From assembly GCA_958426775.1 (NCBI GenBank), contig CATZZP010000017.1, positions 1-46,687 on the forward strand: a stretch of DNA of 46,687 nucleotides, given 5' to 3'. This stretch comes from an uncultured Bacillota bacterium. GTDB taxonomy: Bacteria; Bacillota; Clostridia; Lachnospirales; CAG-274. Every line of letters starts with the position of its first letter. Within the stretch, counting starts at the first letter, position 1. Below are positions 41,000 to 46,687 of this stretch, in pieces. The position numbers and the translations under genes were made by a program. The notes under the pieces were generated by a model that was not told where the DNA came from, did not search any database, and saw only the letters and a program-made list of their open reading frames with translations.

Positions 41000-41027
41000 G
41001 GGTTGCACAAGGCAACCCCATTTTTAT
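40998..41027. terminator. Terminator between convergent cotS-like and glgA genes
   Basis: GGGGTTGC (40999-41006) and GCAACCCC (41012-41019) form the stem, followed on the plus strand by ATTTTTATT. On the minus strand it is followed by TATTTTAA, so it may serve glgA too. Confidence 0.8.
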
Positions 41028-42463
41028 TACTTCTCAATTAAAGACTCATAAAGCTCAATATACTTATCTGCACTGTTTCCCCATGAAAATCTTTCGGAAA
41101 TAGCATTTTTCATAAGTCCGTACCATCTGTCCTTATCATAGTAAACATTAAGAGCCTCATTTATGCCCCACATAAGTCCGCCGCAGTCATAATCATTAAA
41201 GAGGAAGCCTGTACCCTCACCGGTTTCCCAATTATAGTGCTTAATTGTATCTACAAGACCGCCCGTTGCCCTTGCAACAGGTATTGTGGCATAGCTCATG
41301 GCAAAAAGCTGACCTAAGCCGCAAGGCTCAAAAAGGCTTGGCATAAGGAAGATGTCACTTGATGCATAAATCTTTTGTGCCAGAGTATCATCAAAGAGAA
41401 TATTTGCACTTACCTTATCGGGATAACGATAGCCTAAGTCCTTGAAAATACCCTCATAATGGCTGTCGCCCGTACCTAATACCACAAGCTGAATATCCCT
41501 GCTTAAAAGCTCATTTGCAACCTGTAAAATAAGGTTAATACCCTTCTGGTCAACAAGACGTGAAATAATGGCAAGCATAGGCACGTCCTCACGAACGGGA
41601 AGCCCTAATTCCTCCTGTAATTTAAGCTTATTCTGAACCTTATTCTGAAGGCTGTTTACATCAAAATTAACATAGATTTTATCAGAGGTGGCAGGGTCAT
41701 TCTGACTGTAGTCAATACCGTTTACAATACCTCTTAAATACTCACTGCGACACTGCAAAACACCATCTAAGCCATAGGCATACTGAGGTGTCTGAATTTC
41801 CTTAGCGTAGGTTTCGCTTACGGTAGTAATCATATCGGAGTATAAAAGACCTGCCTTCATGAAGTTTACCATATTGTAAAACTCCATTTTATCGTTCACA
41901 TAATAGCCGTCATTTAAGTCCATCATACGGAGAGTATCCTTTGTAAATATACCCTGATATTGTATATTGTGAATAGTAAATACCGTCTTTATATTTGAAA
42001 AATACTTTAGCTTGGAATATACGTCCTTAATATAAATACTGATAGGACCTGTCTGCCAGTCATTACAATGGATAACGTCAGGGATAAAATCAATATAGTC
42101 CAAAAACTCAATAGATGCCTTACAGAAAAAGGCAAACCTTTCGTTATCATCACCGTAGCCGTAATACCCCCCTCTGCCGAAATAATAGTCGTTACCTATC
42201 ATATAAGTAGGAACGGGAGCAGCGTTTAAAGTAAAAATATCTGCCTTTTGCACTCGCCAGTCCAGATTTATATCAAAAGATGAAATATACTCACAGCTCC
42301 TTAAGTAATCCTCCTTAATAGTGCGATATTTAGGAAAAACAACTCTTACGTCTACACCCTTAGCCTTAAGCTCCTTGGGCAAGGACCCTATAACATCACC
42401 CAGGCCACCGCTTTTAGCATAAGGAGAAACCTCGGAGGCTACAATCAACACCTTTAAACCCAT
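41027..42463 (-). CDS. glgA: Glycogen (starch) synthase
   Basis: GT5 enzyme adding glucose from ADP-glucose to alpha-1,4-glucan. The 478-residue product has the ADP-glucose motif KSGGLGDVIGSLP (17-29), CNDWQTG (about 131-137), TIHNIQYQGIF and the C-terminal PSLFEPCGLGQLFAMSYATIPVARATGGL. AAGGAGG precedes the ATG. Unlike many bacteria, no glgB, glgC or glgP is adjacent; it is transcribed alone. Confidence 0.95.
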   Translation of the reverse strand: MGLKVLIVASEVSPYAKSGGLGDVIGSLPKELKAKGVDVRVVFPKYRTIKEDYLRSCEYISSFDINLDWRVQKADIFTLNAAPVPTYMIGNDYYFGRGGYYGYGDDNERFAFFCKASIEFLDYIDFIPDVIHCNDWQTGPISIYIKDVYSKLKYFSNIKTVFTIHNIQYQGIFTKDTLRMMDLNDGYYVNDKMEFYNMVNFMKAGLLYSDMITTVSETYAKEIQTPQYAYGLDGVLQCRSEYLRGIVNGIDYSQNDPATSDKIYVNFDVNSLQNKVQNKLKLQEELGLPVREDVPMLAIISRLVDQKGINLILQVANELLSRDIQLVVLGTGDSHYEGIFKDLGYRYPDKVSANILFDDTLAQKIYASSDIFLMPSLFEPCGLGQLFAMSYATIPVARATGGLVDTIKHYNWETGEGTGFLFNDYDCGGLMWGINEALNVYYDKDRWYGLMKNAISERFSWGNSADKYIELYESLIEK

Positions 42464-42505
42464 AAAAATACCTCCTTAATAAAAAATAAATTTTTCTGTT
42501 TATTT

Positions 42506-42544
42506 TTTACAAATTTATATTATAATTATACTATGCTTAGTCAA
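42506..42544. promoter_or_regulatory. Overlapping divergent promoters for glgA and pepF
   Basis: Plus strand: TTTACA (42506-42511), 17 bases, TACTAT (42529-42534), toward pepF. Minus strand: TTGACT (42544-42539), 16 bases, TAATAT (42522-42517), toward glgA. The two overlap almost fully, so polymerase binding may be mutually exclusive. Confidence 0.5.
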
Positions 42545-42583
42545 ATATATCAATAGCTTTTTTTGTTTTAGGAGGCAAGTTTT

Positions 42584-44350
42584 ATGCTTAAAAGAAATGA
42601 GATTAAAGAGGAATTTAAATGGAAAATTACCGATATGTTTCCCGATGACAGGGCTTGGGAGAGAGAGCTTGAAACGGTTAATAAGGATATTGAAAAATTC
42701 AGCTTAAATAAAGAAGTTACCCTTAAAAATCTTTATGCCTTACTTCAAAACCGTGACAGCCTTATAAGAAGAGTTGAATATCTTTATGTATATGCAGGCT
42801 TAAGAGCAAATGAGGACAGCACAAACAGCTTTTATCAGGCTATGAACGACAGGGCGGAGGGGCTGATAACCCTTTCCTCATCGGCAACCGCCTTTGTTGA
42901 ACCGGAAATTTTAGCCCTGGATGAAAAAGCTCTTTTGACAGAGCTTGAAAAAGAGCCTTTAAGCCTTTATGACCACTATATAAGGGATATTTTGCGAAAC
43001 AGGGAGCATATTTTATCCAAGGATAAGGAGGAGCTTTTGGCAGGCTTTTACGAGGTAGGCTCTGCACCCTCAAATATTTTTTATATGATAGATAATGCAG
43101 ATATGGTGTTCCCTGAAATTACCGACAGCAAGGGAGAAAAGCACACCTTAAGCCACGGCACATATATCTCCTATCTGGAAAGCAGTGACAGAGCATTAAG
43201 GAAATCAGCCTTTGAGGCTTACTATGATACCTATTACAAGCAAAAAAACACCTTAGCCGCCGTTTACACCTCTTCAATTAAAAAGGATATTGCCTATTCA
43301 AGGGCAAGAAATTATAATTCAAGCCTTGAGAGTATGCTTTTTGCAAACAATATTCCAACCTCTGTTTATAAAAGTTTAATTGAAACGGTCAACAAGCATT
43401 TACACCTTATGGAAAGGTATGTTAAGCTGCGTAAAAAAAGGCTTGGTGTAGATGAACTGCACTTTTACGACCTATACACCCCTATAGTTGATAATGCGGA
43501 TACCTCAAAAACCTATGAGGAGGCTAAGGCAGAGGTTTTAAAAGCCTGCAAGCCATTAGGAGAGGAGTATGTAACCACCCTTGAAAAGGCATTGAATACC
43601 GAGGGCTGGGTTGATATTTACGAAAATCATGGTAAACGCAGCGGTGCCTATTCCTGGGGAGCTTACGGCTGTCACCCCTTTGTATCTCTTAACTACAACA
43701 ATAAGGTAGACTCTATGTTTACCCTTGCCCACGAAATGGGACACGCTATGCACAGCCACTACACCTGGTCAAATCAGCCCTTTGTTTACGGGGATTACAC
43801 TATTTTTGTGGCAGAGGTTGCCTCAACGGTAAACGAGGCACTTTTAATGGAGCATTTACTAAAAACAACAGAGGATAAAACCTTTAAGGCATACCTTATA
43901 AACTACTTTATGGAGCAGTTCAGGGGTACTCTCTTCAGGCAGACTATGTTTGCGGAGTTTGAATTAATTGCTCATGAAAAAATTGAAGGCGGTGAAGCAC
44001 TTACTTTTGACAGCCTTAATGAAATTTATCTTGACCTTAACAAAAAATACTTTGGCAGTGAGATTGTGTATGATGAGAAAATTGCCTGGGAATGGGCAAG
44101 AATACCTCACTTTTACACAGCCTTTTATGTGTATCAGTATGCAACGGGCTATTCCGCCGCAATAGCCCTCTCCCAAAGCATACTTAATAATAAGGGTGCA
44201 GAAAAATATCTGGAGTTTTTAAAATCAGGCTCATCAAAATATTCTATTGACCTTTTAAAGGGTGCGGGAGTGGATATGACCTCACCCAAGCCTATAGAGG
44301 ACGCCCTTAAAGTATTTGAGGGCTTGTTGACAGAGTTTGAAAAACTGTGA
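42584..44350 (+). CDS. pepF: Oligoendopeptidase F (M3 family)
   Basis: Cytosolic zinc metallopeptidase degrading oligopeptides. The 588-residue product has the M3B N-terminal helical domain and the zinc motif TLAHEMGHAMHSHY (about 383-396, HExxH), with the third ligand in EVASTVNEALLMEHLL (about 411-426). The C-terminal HFYTAFYVYQYATGYSAA is typical. GGAGG precedes the ATG. Confidence 0.96.
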   Translation: MLKRNEIKEEFKWKITDMFPDDRAWERELETVNKDIEKFSLNKEVTLKNLYALLQNRDSLIRRVEYLYVYAGLRANEDSTNSFYQAMNDRAEGLITLSSSATAFVEPEILALDEKALLTELEKEPLSLYDHYIRDILRNREHILSKDKEELLAGFYEVGSAPSNIFYMIDNADMVFPEITDSKGEKHTLSHGTYISYLESSDRALRKSAFEAYYDTYYKQKNTLAAVYTSSIKKDIAYSRARNYNSSLESMLFANNIPTSVYKSLIETVNKHLHLMERYVKLRKKRLGVDELHFYDLYTPIVDNADTSKTYEEAKAEVLKACKPLGEEYVTTLEKALNTEGWVDIYENHGKRSGAYSWGAYGCHPFVSLNYNNKVDSMFTLAHEMGHAMHSHYTWSNQPFVYGDYTIFVAEVASTVNEALLMEHLLKTTEDKTFKAYLINYFMEQFRGTLFRQTMFAEFELIAHEKIEGGEALTFDSLNEIYLDLNKKYFGSEIVYDEKIAWEWARIPHFYTAFYVYQYATGYSAAIALSQSILNNKGAEKYLEFLKSGSSKYSIDLLKGAGVDMTSPKPIEDALKVFEGLLTEFEKL

Positions 44351-44430
44351 ATAAAGTATAAATTTTATCCCTCCGAAGCGGATAATTATGTTTAATTTAT
44401 GTAATTTTTTAAAATTTTTTTATAATAAGG

Positions 44431-44459
44431 TTGACGTTTTGGATTTTATTGTGTATAAT
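44431..44459 (+). promoter_or_regulatory. Promoter of the rpsU-yqeY unit
   Basis: TTGACG (44431-44436), a 17-base spacer, then a consensus TATAAT (44454-44459). Confidence 0.85.
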
Positions 44460-44465
44460 CTTATA

Positions 44466-44613
44466 GTGTGCTGTTTTACTTATTTATGTAAGTAAATCCC
44501 CCTCCAGAGGGTGTGCATGATACTGTAAAGCTTTTTATATTAAATCAGACAGCCGGTGTCGGTACACTCAACCGGGGTGTGCACTTAAAAGGTAACCGGA
44601 GGGAGGGAAATTC
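44466..44613 (+). promoter_or_regulatory. Structured rpsU leader with possible Shine-Dalgarno sequestration
   Basis: This is an unusually long 5' leader of about 145 bases. CCCCCTCC (44498-44505) is complementary to the rpsU ribosome binding site GGAGGG (44598-44603). CCCT/AGGG can instead form a local hairpin at 44500-44511. CCGGT (44553-44557) can pair with ACCGG at 44571-44575 or at 44595-44599. GGGTGTGCA occurs twice, at 44509 and 44575. Two mutually exclusive folds are therefore possible. Autoregulation by S21 is inference. Confidence 0.5.
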
Positions 44614-44790
44614 GTGTCTGAGGTTAGAGTAAAAGAAAATGAATCTCTTGATAGTGCACTTCGTCGTTTTAAAAGAAACTGTGCTAAAGCAGGTATTATG
44701 GGCGAGGTTCGTAAGAGAGAGCATTATGATAAGCCTAGCGTAAAGCGTAAGAAGAAGTCTGAAGCTGCCAGAAAGCGTAAGTATAACTGA
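44614..44790 (+). CDS. rpsU: 30S ribosomal protein S21
   Basis: The 58-residue basic ribosomal protein sits near the 3' end of 16S rRNA and affects mRNA start-site selection. The sequence is MSEVRVKENESLDSALRRFK, then RNCAKAGIMGEVRKREHYDK, PSVKRKKKSEAARKRKYN. It has the normal length. The GTG start has an extended GGAGGGAGGG site seven bases upstream. yqeY follows 27 bases downstream, as in many Bacillota. Confidence 0.97.
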   Translation: MSEVRVKENESLDSALRRFKRNCAKAGIMGEVRKREHYDKPSVKRKKKSEAARKRKYN

Positions 44791-44817
44791 TTATGTTATT
44801 GAAAAGGATATGATATT

Positions 44818-45267
44818 ATGTCTTTAAAGGATCAGCTTTTTAACGACCTTAAGCAAGCCATGAAGGACAAGGACACCGTTAAGAAGGAAATTGTCCAGAT
44901 GGTGCGTGCAGGTGTTTTACAGATTGAAAAGGATAAGCAGATTGAGGCTGACGATACAATCGTTACCGAGGTTATTGCTAAGGAAATTAAAAAGCTTAGT
45001 GATGTTATCCCTGATTTTGAAAAGGGCGGCAGAAGTGACCTTGTAGAGGAAGCAAACAAGAAAATTGCAATCTTAAAGGCTTATCTTCCCGAACAGCTCT
45101 CTGAAAGTGAGCTTAAGGAAATTATAACCTCTGTTATTGCCGAAACAGGTGCCGTATCTCCTAAGGATATGGGTAAGGTAATGGGTGCTGTTACAGGCAA
45201 AACAAAGGGACGTGCTGATAATAAGCTGGTTAGTCAGCTTGTAAAAGAGGCACTTCAAAGTTTATAA
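44818..45267 (+). CDS. yqeY: GatB/YqeY domain protein
   Basis: The 149-residue helical product has the YqeY layout: SLKDQLFNDLKQAMKDKDTVKKE at the start, FEKGGRSDLVEEANKKIAILKAYLPEQLSE in the middle, and the C-terminal GKVMGAVTGKTKGRADNKLVSQLVKEAL, the tRNA-tail-binding GatB-like domain. The exact role is not established. It is co-transcribed with rpsU and followed by a terminator. Confidence 0.93.
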   Translation: MSLKDQLFNDLKQAMKDKDTVKKEIVQMVRAGVLQIEKDKQIEADDTIVTEVIAKEIKKLSDVIPDFEKGGRSDLVEEANKKIAILKAYLPEQLSESELKEIITSVIAETGAVSPKDMGKVMGAVTGKTKGRADNKLVSQLVKEALQSL

Positions 45268-45273
45268 AAATTT

Positions 45274-45306
45274 AAAGCTGTTGTACAAACTGCAACAGCT
45301 TTTTTT
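45274..45306 (+). terminator. Intrinsic terminator after yqeY
   Basis: AAAGCTGTTG and CAACAGCTTT pair around TACAAACTG and are followed by TTTTT. Confidence 0.9.
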
Positions 45307-45307
45307 A

Positions 45308-45336
45308 TTGCCTGATTACTTATTATATGGTATTAT
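45308..45336 (+). promoter_or_regulatory. Possible degV promoter
   Basis: TTGCCT (45308-45313), a 17-base spacer, then TATTAT (45331-45336), directly after the yqeY terminator. Confidence 0.55.
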
Positions 45337-45382
45337 AAGCCTGTATGGTTCAGACAAATTACCTATAGAAAGTGAGATTACT

Positions 45383-46231
45383 ATGTCAGAATTTATTATT
45401 TGTACGGATTCCTCCGCAGACCTGTCCCTTGATTATGCTAAGGAGAATAATATAGAAATTGTGCCGTTTTATGTGACCCTTAACGGCACCGATTATTTAA
45501 AGGAAAATGTTGATTTAAGCCATGACGACTTTTATAATGCTTTAAGGGAGGGTGTTATACCCAAAACCTCCTGTCCCTCGGTAAACGATTATTGTGAGGT
45601 ATTTAAGAGGGCTGTTGATAATGGTAAAAATGTACTTTGCATTTGTATTTCCTCTAAATTAAGCGGCTCATACCAAAGTGCTTATAATGCATCCCTTGAG
45701 TTTAACGAAGGGGAGCAAAGGGTGCTTGTTATAGACTCCTTACTTGTTGCAGGCTTGCAGGGACTCCTTGTAAACGAGGCTTTAAGAATGAAAAATAACG
45801 GTTTGGATTTTAAGGCTGTTTATGATAAATTAAACGAAATTAAAACAACAGGTCAGGTGGATTTTATACTTGACGACTTAACTTATTTGCAAAAGGGCGG
45901 CAGAATTGGCAAGGTTTCAGCCCTTGTAGGCACACTTTTAAATATTAAGCCCGTTATTAAGGTAAAGGACGGCGAGCTTTTACCTACCGCAAAAATAAGG
46001 GGCAGGAAAAAAGCCGCAGCCGAGATAAAAAAAATAGCGGGAGAAATTTATGAAAAATACGGCAATACCTATGCCTACGGAATTATAAATTTCCCTCAAA
46101 CAGGTGATGTTGACGGGCTTTCCGAAACATTTAAGGAAGCCGTGCCTACCTTTTTTATAGGCTCAACAATAGGCTCTCACGTAGGTACAAGTGCCGCAGG
46201 CATCGCCTATATAAAAAGATATGAGGGCTGA
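45383..46231 (+). CDS. DegV family fatty-acid-binding protein
   Basis: The 282-residue product is a two-domain lipid-binding (FakB-like) protein that may present fatty acids to a FakA kinase. The N-terminus IICTDSSADLSLDYAKENNIEIVPF (4-28) is the DegV signature, with CISSKLSGSYQSAYNA (about 86-101) and the C-terminal IGSHVGTSAAGIAYIKR. The ATG at 45383 is chosen by family start; its Shine-Dalgarno is weak (AAAGTGAG). A longer frame from 45281 would begin inside the yqeY terminator and is unlikely. No fakA gene is visible nearby. Confidence 0.93.
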   Translation: MSEFIICTDSSADLSLDYAKENNIEIVPFYVTLNGTDYLKENVDLSHDDFYNALREGVIPKTSCPSVNDYCEVFKRAVDNGKNVLCICISSKLSGSYQSAYNASLEFNEGEQRVLVIDSLLVAGLQGLLVNEALRMKNNGLDFKAVYDKLNEIKTTGQVDFILDDLTYLQKGGRIGKVSALVGTLLNIKPVIKVKDGELLPTAKIRGRKKAAAEIKKIAGEIYEKYGNTYAYGIINFPQTGDVDGLSETFKEAVPTFFIGSTIGSHVGTSAAGIAYIKRYEG

Positions 46232-46294
46232 TTAAAAAGCTTTAATTTTATTAAATATCCGCTAAAAATAAGCACTTTTATTAATTAACGGCAA

Positions 46295-46337
46295 AAGCTT
46301 AAGACCTTGTTTAATATGGGGTCTTAAGCTTATTTTT
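46295..46337 (+). terminator. Intrinsic terminator after degV
   Basis: AAGCTTAAGACC and GGTCTTAAGCTT form a perfect 12-bp stem followed by ATTTTT. Confidence 0.88.
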
Positions 46338-46361
46338 CCAGTAAAAACAAGCTTTTAAAAT

Positions 46362-46391
46362 AAAAAAGGCTTGGAAAAACCCAAGCCTTTT
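46362..46391 (-). terminator. Terminator of the tRNA cluster
   Basis: On the minus strand AAAAGGCTTGG and CCAAGCCTTTT pair around GTTTTT and are followed by TTATTTT, directly after tRNA-Leu. Confidence 0.88.
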
Positions 46392-46392
46392 A

Positions 46393-46476
46393 TGCCGGTG
46401 ACCGGACTCGAACCGGTACGGGGTTGCCCCCGAGGGATTTTAAGTCCCTTGCGTCTGCCAATTCCGCCACACCGGC
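46393..46476 (-). tRNA. tRNA-Leu (anticodon TAA)
   Basis: The cloverleaf is readable: acceptor GCCGGTG/CACCGGC, anticodon loop CTTAAAA with TAA, a long variable arm (CGGGGGCAACCCCG), T-loop TTCGAGT and discriminator A. CCA is not encoded. Confidence 0.95.
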
Positions 46477-46486
46477 ATAATATAAA

Positions 46487-46559
46487 TGGGAACAATAGGG
46501 CTCGAACCTATGACCCTCTGCTTGTAAGGCAGATGCTCTCCCAGCTGAGCTATGCTCCC
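46487..46559 (-). tRNA. tRNA-Val (anticodon TAC)
   Basis: Acceptor GGGAGCA/TGTTCCC, D-arm GCTCAGCTGGGAGAGC, anticodon loop CTTACAA with TAC, T-loop TTCGAGC, discriminator A, no encoded CCA. Confidence 0.95.
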
Positions 46560-46623
46560 GTATCTTTTCGTCAACACTTTCTTTATGATACAAAGAAAAT
46601 AGCTGATTAAAAGAAAATAATAG

Positions 46624-46687
46624 TGGCGACCCGGAAGGGGCTCGAACCCTCGACCTCTGGCGTGACAGGCCAGCGCTCTAACCAGCT
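46624..46687 (-). tRNA. tRNA-Asp (anticodon GTC), 5' part outside window
   Basis: The visible part includes part of the D-arm (AGCTGGTTAGAGC), anticodon loop CTGTCAC with GTC, T-arm GAGGG-TTCGAGC, and a 3' end with discriminator G and an encoded CCA, unlike the two neighbouring tRNAs. Confidence 0.92.

Noticed and set aside
45281..45382. N-terminal extension of the DegV protein
   Set aside because: It would begin inside the yqeY terminator and adds residues not typical of the family.

Overview
The window looks like a chromosomal segment of a low-to-mid GC, Gram-positive, spore-forming anaerobe of the class Clostridia (Bacillota). The clues are a T-box leader, Shine-Dalgarno sites of the AAGGAGG type, frequent GTG/TTG starts, an SLH-domain protein with the cell-wall pyruvylation enzyme CsaB, RecU, RlmH, a DUF896 protein, a CotS-like protein, and tRNA genes mostly without encoded CCA. 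I cannot name the species from the sequence alone.

Layout. (1) 1-3301, minus: a T-box-controlled branched-chain operon, ilvN-ilvC-cimA. My hand fold places AUC (Ile) in the specifier loop, which fits citramalate-route isoleucine synthesis. (2) 3329-5916, minus: two overlapping genes of unknown function. The larger product carries motifs resembling a PI3K/actin-fragmin-kinase-type catalytic site. (3) 6014-21215, minus: a large cell-surface polysaccharide locus, probably read mainly from a strong promoter at 21187-21215. It holds a secreted NAGPA-type phosphodiester glycosidase, a Wzx flippase, a UDP-ManNAc dehydrogenase, two GT4 glycosyltransferases, a DUF4330 protein, a Wzy-like polymerase/ligase, CsaB, a WecG/TagA glycosyltransferase and an SLH protein. 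The likely logic is synthesis, export, polymerisation and pyruvylation of a ManNAcA-containing wall polymer that anchors SLH proteins. A family of structured repeats sits directly upstream of ribosome binding sites in regions 1 and 3. (4) 21532-27645: a nitroreductase, a LysM-G5 membrane protein, then a plus-strand operon GH18-queG-recU-GH26-like. (5) 27819-32157, minus: lipid kinase, argS, then an HPr-kinase-like/PqqD/S26-like trio that resembles RiPP accessory genes but has no visible precursor or radical SAM gene, then DUF896. (6) 32162-35401: rlmH, aroK and an M29 aminopeptidase (minus), and a DUF5050-like lipoprotein (plus). (7) 35445-38711: a DUF4143 ATPase with a palindromic operator-like site, and asnB. 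(8) 38884-39951: a promoter, a small RNA ending in a terminator, and an Abi_2/AbiF HEPN gene that lacks a normal start codon and is frameshifted near its end. (9) 40064-46231: a CotS-like protein with an altered catalytic motif, glgA, pepF, rpsU with a structured leader, yqeY and degV. (10) 46393-46687: three minus-strand tRNAs (Leu, Val and partial Asp).

The most unusual elements are the repeat family with compensatory changes in its hairpin, the damaged abiF/ncRNA locus, the kinase-like gene pair, the orphan HprK/PqqD/S26 cassette and the rpsU leader. All functional calls come from reading motifs by eye; no database search was run.
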